Below are positions 23,501 to 33,354 of a stretch of DNA of 64,000 nucleotides, in pieces. How positions within the stretch are numbered: position 1 is the stretch's first letter; the number at the start of each line of letters is the position of its first letter. This DNA is from Phocoena phocoena. Its lineage: Eukaryota > Chordata > Mammalia > Artiodactyla > Phocoenidae. The position numbers and the translations under genes were made by a program. The stretch spans positions 118,126,697 to 118,190,696 of the forward strand of contig NC_089220.1 of the NCBI RefSeq assembly GCF_963924675.1, written 5' to 3'. A model generated the notes under the pieces. It saw only the letters and a program-made list of their open reading frames with translations. It was not told the origin of the DNA and ran no database searches.

Positions 23501-26500
23501 AAGTTAGAGCAATTGAGCTTCTGCCAGGTTGGTCCTCAAACTTTAATTATCCTGCTTAAAAGTGCTGACTATACTTGTTCATCAGATCATAAAGAAATGC
23601 TTTTTCAGACATTTCACAGCCTGAGAGGGTCATTATTCCAGGCTATCTCTATTCTCTATATGAAACATCAAAAATAAGATAAAATTCAGGTATCAAGTTG
23701 ATTTTTGTTTATTATTAGGCTTCCATATAGAAACATTTTATTTTATTTAGATATCCAATTACTTTTTGATTATTTTATGGTATAATGTTTAGTTTGTTAC
23801 TTCGATTAAGACCGATTCATTCTTCATCCTTGATTTTTTATTTTGAATAATAATGCAGCTGTGTCTGGGCTCATCTTTACACCCCACATCCACTTTTAGT
23901 GGGTTATATCTATATATATCAAAATCTAATAAAGTATTATAAATAGAGCTTCATGCAGAGACATATTCCTGTGTTGTCAAAGAATAACCATTAGGACTCC
24001 CATTGAGAAGTGTTCATTTTAGGGATCCATAAATTCCTCTAGGCTATTAAGGTCCATCTAATTCATTCTTTAAAAGTAGAGTCTTATAATCAACATGTAC
24101 TGAGTACCTGGCTGGGAAACATAGCATTAGAACTAGACATCTTTTAAAAGAAAAACTGTTCATAAATACTTTATATTAACAAGTCATGTACCTCTTCAAA
24201 GTGAAGATTTTCTCCTCAACATCATGTATTATTTCATCCCACACCCCCAACCCCCAAAAGAATACAGATTTTAAAAACCACACACGTTTCTTATTTTTGA
24301 TGGGATGATAATTGAATCTTTTGAGTGAAAAAAAAAAAAAAAGGACAGAATATAATTCTAGTAAATTTTAAAATACTGTATTTAACTTCTGTATTATTCT
24401 CTGGAAGGGAAGTCATAATATCATACCATGGTCTGGTTTTAGAAAAGTCTTGGAATGCGAATGATGCTTTTAAGATGAGTTAATTCCTATAGTAAAGAAG
24501 AATAACTAGTAGACAAATCCCAGATCTCATTATTATCATTTGTTTTCTTTTTAGCACTAAGTAGTGAAAAGACTGATTTGCACTCTTTTCAGTCTGCTGT
24601 AAGATGAAGACCCAAATAAGGAGAAAAAAAGGAGCAAAGACATTTTTCCCCTATATATTAAATCCTAACTAATCTAAAGCTGATATAGTTAACAAATGCT
24701 TAAACAACTTTCAAAAGCTGATTGTATATAAATATTAAAGATAAACATGTGAATCACACCTGCTTTCTTCAACAGTATTCTTTCAAATCAACTCAGAAGA
24801 GTTTTCCAGTCCAACTGCTACTCTCAATATTTATTACCGTTTCTCCATACTATTATCATTCCCATTTTTAGATATGAGGAAACCGAGGCATAAGGAGGTC
24901 TGACTTAACCTAAAGCTGCACCACTGTTAAGTGGTCTGCCTGAATGTGAAGCCAAGCAGACTGGTTCCAAAGCTGGAGCTCTTAACCTCCACACCAGTGG
25001 TATATGCATAGCATATGCATAATCATTAGCAGAGAAACAACCAATTTTGAGTTAGTGATGGCCTACAGAGTCCAAGTGGACAATATGATTCTAAAATACA
25101 TAGCATATACACTGATAAAATATGGCCATGGTAAAAACTAAAAGGTAGATACTAATAATGGGATAGGTAAGTTAAGGAATAGAGGAGCCTCAAATGTTTT
25201 CCAAGCACCCTTGATTAATATTTTGGGACACAACATTTGCAACAAGGTGTTTGGTTTTATTTTTTCCACATACAAAAAACTCTTTTAAAAAAAGTCTTTG
25301 CGGCTCCCCTGGTGGCGCAGTGGTTGAGAGTCCGCCTACCGATGCAGGGACCACGGGTTCGTGCCCCAGTCTGGGAAGATCCCACATGCCGCGGAGCGGC
25401 TTGGCCCATGAGCCATAGCCACTGAGCCTGCGCGTCCGGAGCCTGTGCTCCGCAACGGGAGAGGCCACAACAGTGAGAGGCCCACGTACCGCAAAAAAAA
25501 AGTCTTTAAAATTACCTCTGAAGTACAACAGTATCTGAAATAGTAATTTCTCAAGCTTATAGTAATTTGTCTTAAAAAGTTCCTAGTAATTACTAAGTAA
25601 AAAGTCTTTAAAAGTTCCTAGTGATTCCTAAATATTGTCTTCCTCAACTCTGCTTAAGAAATATATTTCAACAAATTAAACAATGAGACACAACAGAACT
25701 CATAGTGATACTGAATCTTCAAAAATAAGTTATTTTAAATGGTGCAGCCACTATAGAAGACAGTATTGTAGTTCCTCAGAAAATTAAAAATAGAATTACC
25801 ATATGATCTAGCAATTCCACTTCCGGATATATACCCAAAAGAATTAAAGGCAGGGTCACAAAGACATATTTGTACACCCACGTTCACAGCAACATTACTC
25901 ACAACAGCCAAAAAGCTGAAGCAACTCAACTGTCCATTGATTGATGAATGGATAAACAAAATGTGATATATACATATAATGGAATATTATTGTCTTTAAA
26001 AGGAAATTCCAACACATACTACAACATGGACGAACCTTGAGAACGTTAAGTTAAATAAGCTAGTCACACACACACACAAATGTTATGATTCCACTTATAC
26101 GAGGTACCCTGAATAGTTGAATTCAGAGACAGAAAGTCGAGTGGTGGTTGCCTAACAATGTGAATGTACTAAACAATACTGACCTGCACACTTAAAAGTA
26201 GTTAAAATGTAAATTTTGTTATGTGTACCTTACCACAATTTAAAAAAATTTTAGTTATTTTATATAAAACTACGTGCTTAAAAATGGGAATAGGCCTCTA
26301 CAGTCTTCTTAATATAATAATAAAACCAATTGTTCAATAACAAAAAAAGTAAAATATTGAGATACATATTCAAAATACACTAAAAAAAGCAACCCTGGAA
26401 ATGAGGACAAATGATGCAGCTGAGAAATACAGATGCAAGGATAACTGAAGTAGTCCAGAATAAGAGTCCTAAATCTGGCTAGAAAGGAAACCATCAAAAT

Positions 26501-29500
26501 GACCACTGAAGTGAAACAGGTGATTGCCTAGAGAACAAAGCAATCAATGACCTCAGGCCTCTTGTGCTCACTCATGCAGGAAGGTAAAGTGAACTGATAG
26601 GATCAAAAGCTTGTGCACTTGTACTCACCTGCCTAAAAGACTCCTCTTCTGTATCATCCAGAGCAGTGTTCTCATCAAAGTCGATTACGCGATCATACAT
26701 CTGAATATTGTATTCATCCCACGACACAATACCATCACTGTTTTTATCATATTCAACAAACTGTTGTTTCGCTTCTTGCATAGCATAATGTTTAAAAGAC
26801 ATTTGAATCCATGAACTGAGTTCACCTATGAGAATTTCCCAGAACACAATGTGATAGTAATTCTGATACTTAAAACGAGTGAGAATTTCTAAACATTCTT
26901 TAAAAGAAGAAAAAAATCTTTAATGCATATAAATAGTGAGTGAGAACTGGCCTAGTTGTATTCATAGAAATAGGAGTAGGAGGTGGGGAGAGCGGTTTGG
27001 AGTCTTAAGAATGTTATAATATGTGATCTACACAGAATGTAAGCTCTTTGAGTACAGAGAGTTTTGGTATGTTTTGGTATGTTTTGGAGGTACTCCAAAT
27101 GCCTAGAAAGCACCTGGCTCAACAAGTATTTATTAAATAAACTACCAATTGGCCAAAATAGCACTTGACTTTTAAAACATATTATCCAAAAAATTGTAGA
27201 TAACTTTTGCTAATTATCACAGATATCTCAGGAAGCACAAATATTTGAATAACTGCCCATTTATTTTAATATGTATTGGAAAAAATAGTGTTCTTCATTT
27301 ATGAAATATAAAGTGTTCCTTTAAAATACATTTTACATTAACTTGAATCAAGACTATATTAAGGAAATAATAGATAAGTAAATAGGGCCTAAATTGTGAA
27401 AAATGTACTCAAGTGACTGAAGTTTGAGAAATATTGTTACAGTACATTCCCTTTAACTATGTCATAAAGCATCTGGAGGAAATTTTAAAAAGTTATGGGT
27501 AGCAATTATGATTTATGCCCTTCTTATAATAGCTGTCTGTCTTAACTGGGTACCTGAAGACATAGGGGAAAAGTTTCTAAATCGCAAATGTCCACTTTCA
27601 GATCAACTTTTAAAAATCTATCATAGGAATATTTACTATACTGCGTTATAGAAAAAAGGGGAGGGGAAGAAAAACATGAATATTTGCAAGGAAGCAAGAG
27701 TACCCATTTGGTTTAAAGATAATACACCATTTGGTTTAAAGAGTGGTACTCCTCTATTGGTTTGGGGGAGGTCAGGTGAATAGAAAAGTAAAGACATGTT
27801 GTCTCTCCTGAAACTCTAAATCAGGGCAGAATAATTATGGCAACCATGTACTGAACAATTATTATATATCAAGTCCTCTATATACTTTGTCTCTAATCTT
27901 CAAAACAAGGCAATTATAATAATTGTTTCACAGTTCAGGAAATTGAGGTTAGGAATTGAGGACTCATGGCTAGTAAGTAGCAGAGTCTAGATTCAAACCT
28001 ATGTTTGGCTTCAAAGCCCAAACTGAACTTAGCTGTCTCTCAAGAACCTGAGTCCAGTCCTGGCCCTTAAAGTGCAAATAAGCAAAATTCCCTGAACAGT
28101 CCTCAAGTGGAATGATCATCATGGCTTAACAGAATACAGAACGAAACAGGTCAGAAACAGGGGTCCATACTTCAGCTCTGCCGTAAGGAATAAGTTTACC
28201 CTCTCTAGGTTTTGTTTTCTCATCTATAAAATGAAGATTTGGACTAAATTCCTTTTAATTTTAACTTTTTTAAAAGCTTACTATTAAATATTTGAACACA
28301 TGTAGGCCCTTACAGATAAATAGCACCAAGTCTTCCAAATCAACTTGTTTTATGTGCTCTCTAGTGTAACAAAAGATGGACCTATTCTTATTGGATAATT
28401 AGTCTAAAGGTTCTGTTGTTTGTTTTAAGTACAAGGAACAAAACCTTAATATTCCTGAGGGCACCAATGTGAATACTTCATTGACAACACATCTTTAATT
28501 TACTAATCAGCTTATAATTCTCTCTCCAGCAACTTCATTCTTCAGATGCTGAACAGCATTTAAATAAGAGTTATAAGAAAACAGCTCCTGAATTTTTGTT
28601 GAGGTTGGTCGAAAGTTGATCGGGTTCATCACATGAATTAAGCAATGAGGTGAGGCAGATGCAGAGCAATTTATTTGGAATATTCTTTTAAGAATCTGTG
28701 CATTTCATTTCTGACTCTAGAATCTACCTAAGAGCACTCACTTGGTTTTTGCTTCTTTGTTTTTTTAAGTGAAGGATATTAAAGACTGAATTAAGTGCAG
28801 GAGATATGGGTTCTAATCCTGGCTTTGCCACTCCTTGGAGCAAGGCACTTAATGCCTCTGGGCTTCAGCTTCTTACAAAAAGAGGTGGACATAATGATTC
28901 TAAGGCCTCTATCAGTTATAATAATTTGTGATAAACATAATTCACATGCAACAGGTCCTTTTCTACTTGCTTATAAAAAGAAGCAAGTTGTTAAGATTCT
29001 AATGAAGCATATATCAAAAGAGCTATAAACAACTTAATGCCTTAAGGTTTTTAGCATGTTTCTCGAAAGTGAATCATGTTGATATTGATAAAAAGTCATG
29101 TGAGGAGCAGGGCGTTTGCTCTAGGTATGACTTGCCCATACCATGTAGGGTCAGTGATGTTTATATATTACTGGAGAAAGCACTGAGTGTTAATTGGTAT
29201 CCTATGTCTAAAGATTTCCAAGTATAAAACCTACTCACCATGTCCTTTTTTCCCTCTCACACAGTACCTGTAATTGATTGGAACACTAGCAATCTACACT
29301 CAACAGACACCCTGCTTAAATGTTTGTATTTCTGTCTCCTACAAAGGGCTGTCTCCATTGTTAGTTGTGTAGGACGTCCTTACTTTCGGTGAGAAAGCCA
29401 TCTGAGTCCAAGTCAATTTTCTTTATGATTGACTGCAGTCTTTTGTGTTGCTCTTCGGGGGTGAGTTTAACATATTCATCGACTTCTTCCTTTGGGGGGT

Positions 29501-30013
29501 AAGCGATATACAGGGGGTGGTCAAGCATTACTATCAGGAGGGCAAAATGGTGGAGAAAAATAGAGCTACCCTTGCCGAGGGCTTTTGGGGTGACCCACAC
29601 CTGCTCTCCAAGGCCCCTGCCCCCTACACAACCTCACTGATTCTGCCTCTCGTAGGGAGGGTAGAAGGGATCCGGCTCCTCGGCCGCGCTATTTTCTCAG
29701 CCTTACAGCCCCCGGGGTCCACGGGAGAGTGAGCTGCGCCCCGCCCGGGCCCCATTGTCAGGCTGCCCCGGCCAGGCCTCGCCCGGCCGCCCCCTTTGTC
29801 CCGGGACAAAGCCCGCGGCAGCCGCGCTGCGAGGCCCGGCCCTCCCAGCCCCCGGCCTGGCCGCCTCACCTTGCCGCCCAGCAGCGCCTCGCGGTCGTAG
29901 TCGGCGCGGTGTTCTCCCTGTGGGTAGTGCAACTCCTCGGCCTCCCCGGCGCCGGCTGCCGCGGCGCACAGCAGGAGCAGCCCCAGCGTGGCGGGCCTCG
30001 GGCCCAGCCGCAT
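14442..30013 (-). CDS. RCN2: Reticulocalbin-2 (ERC-55), complete seven-exon gene
   Basis: Calcium-binding CREC-family protein of the endoplasmic reticulum lumen. The joined exons (30013-29870, 29489-29384, 26825-26629, 19590-19477, 16178-16082, 15257-15115, 14594-14442) give 954 bases: 317 codons plus stop, the usual mammalian length. Visible are a signal peptide (residues 1 to about 23, leucine/alanine-rich), six EF-hand loops at 74-85, 110-121, 162-173, 199-210, 240-251 and 276-287, and a terminal HDEL at 314-317 for KDEL-receptor retrieval. Loop 3 begins with Asn and has Gly-Pro-Gly, and loop 6 has Arg where the usual Gly sits, so these two probably bind calcium weakly or not at all. Intron phases are 0, 1, 0, 0, 1, 0, and all borders are GT-AG. 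The start at 30,013 is chosen because it matches the family N-terminus and has G at -3. The protein is thought to act in secretory-pathway calcium handling and protein folding; its exact role is not settled. Confidence 0.97.
15115..15257 (-). CDS. RCN2: RCN2 coding exon 6 (residues 220-267)
   Basis: Acceptor ATTAAAG| completes a split Thr codon, then ANEDPEW.... Contains EF loop 5 ([12 protein letters not shown]) and ends ...GIAQEE at donor GAG|GTAAGT, phase 0. Confidence 0.97.
16082..16178 (-). CDS. RCN2: RCN2 coding exon 5 (residues 188-220)
   Basis: Acceptor GCAATAG| then GAATTTGTC (EFV...), donor CCAA|GTAAGT, phase 1. Contains EF loop 4 ([12 protein letters not shown]). The codon at 16,089-16,091 is CGG (Arg 217), where I recall Trp in other mammals; a single T-to-C change would explain it. 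Confidence 0.96.
16196..16221. repeat. CA/A simple repeat in RCN2 intron 4
   Basis: A short (CA)n run directly followed by an A-run, 18 bases upstream (gene sense) of exon 5. On the gene strand it reads as a T-run and GT repeat just before the acceptor and may serve as part of its pyrimidine tract. Confidence 0.8.
16500..17600. other. Pyrimidine-rich stretch in RCN2 intron 4, origin unresolved
   Basis: About 1.1 kb of C/T-rich sequence on the plus strand with many 'ctcc', 'cttct' and 'ccctt' blocks and several chance open frames (one of 109 codons at 16,611). It looks like a degenerate old repeat, but I cannot name the family. Confidence 0.4.
17804..17999. repeat. 98-bp tandem duplication in RCN2 intron 4
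   Basis: Copy one spans 17,804-17,901 and copy two 17,902-17,999. Both start 'tagtttgcatcatatttttt' and end 'cttgggaaacaa'. I see only two differences (G/A in 'aaggagtc' versus 'aagaagtc', and A/G in 'agtaaaag' versus 'agtgaaag'). The duplication is therefore recent or has been homogenised. Confidence 0.9.
18000..19476. other. RCN2 intron 4, remainder
   Basis: No recognisable gene. C-rich plus-strand text around 18,290-18,600 and a short poly-C run near 19,029 are the only composition features noted. Confidence 0.4.
19477..19590 (-). CDS. RCN2: RCN2 coding exon 4 (residues 150-187)
   Basis: Acceptor TTTTCAAAG| then CTTCATTTA (LHL...), donor ACG|GTAAGG, phase 0. Encodes the degenerate EF loop 3 region ([12 protein letters not shown]) and ends ...EEVDYMT. 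Confidence 0.96.
19755..19905 (+). repeat. MIR SINE, sense, in RCN2 intron 3
   Basis: Contains 'ctctagagtcagagaaactcagatctgaattcc', 'tgccactcactagcttattac' and 'cttaacctctctggtctcctcacctat', the MIR order in sense. Confidence 0.8.
20498..21437 (+). mobile_element. Tigger/pogo DNA transposon, internally deleted, 5' end truncated
   Basis: The right end 'gaatgtaggggactta' looks like a Tigger terminal repeat. No matching inverted repeat is visible on the left, where the element begins abruptly inside L1 text. The flanks of the coding part show the CAGTACAGTA-type repeats on both sides (about 20,600 and 21,325) that are usual in this family. Confidence 0.75.
20640..21170 (+). pseudogene. Tigger transposase remnant: 176-codon open frame lacking the catalytic core
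   Basis: Starting at ATG 20,640 the frame is open to TAA at 21,168-21,170. Residues 1 to about 39 ([10 protein letters not shown]... to ...VERGEKM) match the beginning of the pogo/Tigger-type helix-turn-helix region. After a charged Glu/Lys-rich bridge (about 40-65), residues from about 66 resemble the family's carboxyl-terminal tail (F-E-A-Q-D-P-N-V-E motif, then [11 protein letters not shown]), ending in a Pro/Ser-rich tract. The DDE catalytic domain and most of the DNA-binding domain are gone, yet the frame is preserved across the deletion. An upstream in-frame ATG at 20,547 extends the frame to 207 codons. It is most likely a dead deletion copy; domestication is not shown. Confidence 0.7.
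21691..24310. other. RCN2 intron 3, AT-rich, nothing recognised
   Basis: Low-GC intronic sequence without clear repeats or genes. Open frames here (for example 93 codons, minus, 23,156-23,437) are short and featureless. Two young simple tracts, an A-run near 24,329-24,343 and a (TA)n-like stretch near 23,910, lie at or near its end. Confidence 0.4.
24825..25005 (-). repeat. MIR SINE, antisense, in RCN2 intron 3
   Basis: Reverse MIR text: 'tatcattcccatttttagatatgaggaaaccgaggc', then 'aaagctggagctcttaacc'. Confidence 0.8.
25301..25500 (+). mobile_element. CHR-2-like SINE in RCN2 intron 3 (antisense to the gene)
   Basis: Runs from 'cggctcccctggtggcgcag' to 'acgtaccgc' plus A-tail. AAAAAAAGTCTTT flanks it on both sides, a target duplication that fixes the insertion site. 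Confidence 0.9.
25735..26258 (+). mobile_element. L1M LINE 3' end, sense, in RCN2 intron 3
   Basis: Ordered L1 text: 'agaattaccatatgatctagcaattccac', 'atacccaaaagaattaaagg', 'gaatggataaacaaaatgtgat', 'ttgagaacgttaagttaaataagc', ending in A-rich sequence. A (CA)n tract lies at about 26,067-26,081. Confidence 0.85.
26629..26825 (-). CDS. RCN2: RCN2 coding exon 3 (residues 84-149)
   Basis: Begins by completing the split Ser codon, then ELSSW..., finishing EF loop 1. It carries EF loop 2 ([12 protein letters not shown]) and ends ...EESFRQ at donor CAG|GTGAGT, phase 0. The largest coding exon, 197 bases. Confidence 0.97.
26826..29383. other. RCN2 intron 2, with three MIR fragments
   Basis: Contains a MIR in antisense at about 27,850-28,025 ('cacagttcaggaaattgaggtt'), another in sense at about 28,110-28,260 ('ctctctaggttttgttttctcatctataaaatgaag'), and a third in sense at about 28,785-28,950 ('gggttctaatcctggctttgccactcc'). 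Two tiny direct duplications also occur (GGTATGTTTT at about 27,065-27,090 and ACCATTTGGTTTAAAGA at about 27,710-27,742). Confidence 0.6.
29384..29489 (-). CDS. RCN2: RCN2 coding exon 2 (residues 49-84)
   Basis: Acceptor CCCCCCAAAG| then GAAGAAGTC (EEV...), donor GAAA|GTAAGG, phase 1. Carries most of EF-hand loop 1 ([10 protein letters not shown]). Intron 1, between exons 1 and 2, is only 380 bases long. Confidence 0.97.
29870..30013 (-). CDS. RCN2: RCN2 coding exon 1 (residues 1-48)
   Basis: Encodes the signal peptide, with a hydrophobic [10 protein letters not shown] core, and the start of the mature acidic protein up to ...EALLGGK. The donor is AAG|GTGAGG, phase 0. The exon is extremely GC-rich because it lies in the promoter CpG island. 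An in-frame ATG 24 bases upstream would add eight residues. Confidence 0.97.
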
Positions 30014-30205
30014 CGCGCTGGCCAGCCGCGGACACATAGAGAGGTGAGGAGGGAGGCGGGAGGGGGCTCAGGCCGGCTGCGGCGCTCAGCGGGCGGCCGC
30101 AGAGAGGCGGCGCGCGGTACGTGGGGAGGGTGGAACCGAACGCGAACAGGTCCGTGGCCTCCGTTCCTCGGGTGATCCCTGTCTGAAGCCGGAGCGACAA
30201 CTGCG
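30014..30205 (-). other. RCN2: RCN2 5' UTR (start inferred)
   Basis: Lies between the start codon and a transcription start inferred about 27 bases downstream of the TATA-like box. It contains the in-frame upstream ATG at 30,035-30,037, which has a weak context (T at -3). Confidence 0.55.
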
Positions 30206-30231
30206 GTGATGCATCAGGCAAGGCCGAGGCC

Positions 30232-30280
30232 TATATAGCCCCGGCGGAGGGGCGGGGCGCCAGGCCGCGCCGATGATTGG
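30232..30280 (-). promoter_or_regulatory. RCN2 core promoter: TATA-like, GC and CCAAT boxes
   Basis: On the minus strand, in gene order: CCAAT at 30,280-30,276, a GC box (core CCGCCCC) near 30,250-30,258, and CTATATAG at 30,238-30,231. The spacing is that of a classical core promoter, with the TATA-like box about 220 bases before the start codon. A TATA box inside a CpG island is the less common arrangement. Confidence 0.65.
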
Positions 30281-30664
30281 ACCGCACGGCGCTGGGGCCG
30301 GGCCGCAGCGATGTGGCGGTCTGCTGCGGGCCCAGAGGCTACAGGAGCCTGGCGGTCGGGGCCGGGAGGGGAGACCCCCGGAGAAGCCTTTCCTTGCGCC
30401 ACGACGCCCTCTAAAAGACACGCCCCCACCCCAACCCCTCCCTGTCTCTTTCCGTCAGCCTCGTTCCTACCAGAAGCCCCCTGTCCACTCCGTGTGTCCG
30501 ACCCGGTTTCCATCAATAAGAAAGGCTGGAGATTTGGGTGAAAATAATACAGTACCTAGGAAAATCTTTGTTTTTGCCAGTCTTTAATGTATCAGTACTT
30601 ATTTATTTGACCAGAGAAGGACGAACGAACCCAAGTACTTAAGCCAGATGTTTGTATGTGATGC

Positions 30665-30855
30665 TCAATTTCGCGACTTACAAGTTCTGTGAACTTCGCC
30701 AAGTTACTTGGCCTTTGAAAACCTGTTTGCTCATTTATAAAATGATCATAGTAATAAGACTACCTTAAAGGGTTATTATGAAGATTAAATTAAAATAATA
30801 CGCGTTTAGAACAGTACCTGGCACATATGGTAAAGTGTTCAAGAAATGTAAGCTT
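30665..30855 (+). repeat. MIR SINE, sense
   Basis: Text such as 'cttcgccaagttacttggcc', 'gctcatttataaaatgatc', 'aaagggttattatgaagatt' and 'acagtacctggcacatatgg' is MIR in sense. Confidence 0.8.
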
Positions 30856-30859
30856 GCAT

Positions 30860-31395
30860 CATGCTGCTAGAAAAGCAAAAGATGGTTGCGCAGAAGGAAT
30901 AGTTTAGTGAGTACCTAGGAAATCCTTTGCAGATAGAATGCATGTGCACGTGGTTTTTATTCCATGTCTACCTACAGTTCTATGTGATTTCTGCACCTCA
31001 TCCCAAACACAGTAAACTCAAAGTAATTTGTAGGCTGCAGCTTGAGCCCTTTTCTTTCATTGATTGGTCCACTTAAGATCAGGCCTTTTCACACAGAAGA
31101 AAAGGCTCTCTGGGTCCTCTCACTTCTCACAGTCTCTGTTTGGATTGGGTGCAAGAATTCTGCTCCAGACTGAAAAACTGAATGGGCACAGATTGGACAA
31201 ATTTCCTGGGTCAGGCTGGAATTTTATTTTTTTAATCAGAGACCATTGAAAAGTTTAGAGAACAAAGAGTAAGTTCAGTGGGATCTTTCCAGTGTTATAA
31301 AGATCAGCACAGAATAAAGTTTTAAGTTTCAGAGTGTAAATATAGGCAACACTTTAGGGTTGATTTCTCTAAAACAAACAATTAAAAAACAAAAA
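30860..31395. other. Intergenic, nothing recognised
   Basis: Unique-looking sequence upstream of RCN2 with no gene or named repeat. Confidence 0.45.
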
Positions 31396-31416
31396 AGAAA
31401 AGAAAAACTTTTATCA

Positions 31417-31625
31417 TTTTTTTTTTTTTTTTTGCGGTATGCGGGCCTCTCACTGTTGTGGCCTCTCCCGTTGCAGAGCACAGGCTCCGGACGAGCAGGC
31501 TCAGCGGCCATGGCTCACAGGCCCAGCCGCTCCACGGCATGTGGTATCTTCCCGGACTGGGGCACGAACCCGTGTCCCCTGCATCGGCAGGCGGACTCTC
31601 AACCACTGCGCCACCAGGGAAGCCC
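31417..31625 (-). mobile_element. CHR-2-like SINE, antisense
   Basis: A 17-T tract then 'gcggtatgcgggcctctc' through 'ccaccagggaagccc'. Exact 14-bp duplication AAGAAAAACTTTTA at 31,400-31,413 and 31,626-31,639, so both insertion ends are defined. Confidence 0.93.
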
Positions 31626-31639
31626 AAGAAAAACTTTTA

Positions 31640-32445
31640 ACACTTTTATTACATTTTAATTTTAACTTTAGTTCTGGGCTTTGAGGTAGTCTGTGAAAAA
31701 AGAAGGACTAATGTCACAACTCAGTTTTGCACGTATTGTTCTCCAATAAGCACAAGGTAAAATTTGACCAGCTCCTGATGTGATTCCAATTACAAAGGGT
31801 AGGATACAAGATATTATGGAAGTTCTTCTGAACTCAGGATCTCCCCAGATAGAGGCTTTGGGGCAAAGGAGATCTAATGATATCTAAAGAGGTGCTGTTG
31901 GAGTGAACAGTATAAATGTCTGAGCATCAGAATGTCTGGGTCCTGTCTTCCCTCAGCATCTAAACAGGCTCCTTTCCTTCCTTGGGCCTATTTTTTTTTC
32001 ACCTGTTGGAAAATGATTGTGTTAGTTCAGAAAATCTTAATTTGAGATCTTTGGCTGCTAGGTGGGTCCTAAGTGGTGTGATAATCTCAAAATCCCATGC
32101 AAAATTTTGTGCATAGTACATTTTTGGGGAGGAGGTCTATAGTTTCACGTTCATCAAAGTCTCAAAAAGACCCACGTGGCAACCCTTCTAGAAGCCTCTA
32201 AGCAGCTCTTCATCTCTTAAAATCCACAATTTTATTATCTTGGCAGTTAGGATTGTTAGGAAGCAGATGATAGTAAAGACCTATGCTTAAGAAAGGCAAG
32301 ACTGATCCACTGTCACTACTTGTAATTAATCCATTTTATTTAGAGAAAAATAAGTATCTACAACAAGCAGCCTGTCAATAAAAAAGGCATTATGAGAATA
32401 CAGAGATCAACTTTCTTGACCTATAAAAGCCAGAGCATGTAGTAA
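31640..32445. other. Intergenic, nothing recognised
   Basis: No supportable gene and no repeat family I can name. Confidence 0.4.
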
Positions 32446-32449
32446 ATAC

Positions 32450-32696
32450 GTTTTCATGTAGATTTTTGAGGTGTAATTTACATACAATAAAGTGCACAAA
32501 TCTTACATGTACAGCTCAACGAATTTATACATATATAAACCTGTGAAGACTGTACACCAAAAGTCTCCCTCCTGCTCCCCAAATATTACCTCTGCCAAAC
32601 ATAGTTACTATTCTGACATCTTTCATCATAGCTAAGTTTTGCCTGTTCTTGAACTTTATGTAGATGGTGTCATACAGGATTTAGAACTACTAATCA
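32450..32696 (-). mobile_element. L1M 3' fragment, antisense
   Basis: 'gaggtgtaatttacatacaataaagtgcac' and 'gtacagctcaacgaatttatacata' are typical antisense L1M 3' text. A CHR SINE follows immediately, and related sequence may continue beyond it at about 33,060. Confidence 0.75.
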
Positions 32697-33060
32697 GGGG
32701 ACTTCCCTGGTGGTGCAGTGGTTAAGACTCCGCCTGCCAACGTGGGGGACATGGGTTCAATCCCTGGTCCAGGAAGATCCCACATGCCACGGAGCAACTA
32801 AGCCCGTGCACCACAACTACTGAGCCCGCGTGCCCTAGAACCCAGGTGCCGCAACTACTGAGCCCGAGTGCTGCAACTACTGAAGTCCGCATACCTAGAG
32901 CCCATGCTCTGCAGCGAGAAGCCACCACAATGAGAAGCCCATGCACCGCAACAAAGAGAAAGCCCGCGCACAGCAACAAAGACCCAACACAGCCAGAAAA
33001 AATAATAACGATAAAAAATAAATAAAATAAAAATTAAATAGAAACAAAACAAAACAAAAA
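32697..33060 (+). mobile_element. CHR-type SINE, longer older form
   Basis: Starts 'ggggacttccctggtggtgc' and carries repeated 'caactactgagcc' units and an A-rich tail. Probable duplication CTACTAATCA / CTACGAATCA (one mismatch) at its two ends. Confidence 0.88.
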
Positions 33061-33105
33061 CCTACGAATCATATACCCTTCAGGCCTACGAATCATATAC
33101 CCTTC
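33061..33105. repeat. 24-bp tandem duplication after the SINE tail
   Basis: CCTACGAATCATATACCCTT occurs twice at a spacing of 24 bases (from 33,061 and from 33,085), immediately after the A-rich tail of the preceding SINE. Confidence 0.85.
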
Positions 33106-33134
33106 TGCCCTGCTGGGAAGCAGTATGGAAAGAG

Positions 33135-33345
33135 CATAGACAATTTTGGAATCAGACACACAGAACTTGAATCAGTCTCCATAGCTCACCCACTTTGTAA
33201 CATTGAACAGATGACTTAATCTTTTAAAAATTCTGTTAAAAATGTAATAATAAAAACCTGTCTGATAAGTCTTATGAGAGTAGTATATTAAATACTCTAT
33301 GTAAGGTGTCTGGCTCATAGAAGGGGCTCAAATTTTTAAATTTTT
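33135..33345 (+). repeat. MIR SINE, sense
   Basis: 'ttttggaatcagacacacagaacttgaatc', 'gaacagatgacttaatc' and 'ggtgtctggctcatagaagg' follow the MIR order; diverged. Confidence 0.7.
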
Positions 33346-33354
33346 CTTTCTTTC

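Larger units (their letters stand above)
29690..30480. promoter_or_regulatory. CpG island covering the RCN2 promoter and exon 1
   Basis: A sharp GC-rich block dense in CG dinucleotides that begins near 29,690 and fades by about 30,480, in otherwise AT-rich sequence. It covers exon 1, the 5' UTR and the core promoter. Long open frames across it on both strands arise from the lack of AT-rich stop codons and are not genes. Confidence 0.85.

Noticed and set aside
30260..30280. Perfect ER-stress element (CCAAT-N9-CCACG) upstream of RCN2
   Set aside because: The CCAAT box is present, but the bases nine positions on are GGCCT, not CCACG. Only a variant ERSE-II-like motif remains, reported as a weak finding.
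29703..30421. Long overlapping open frames (up to 172 codons) on both strands at the RCN2 island
   Set aside because: GC-rich sequence has few stop codons. Only the frame of RCN2 exon 1 has correct splice context and family similarity.
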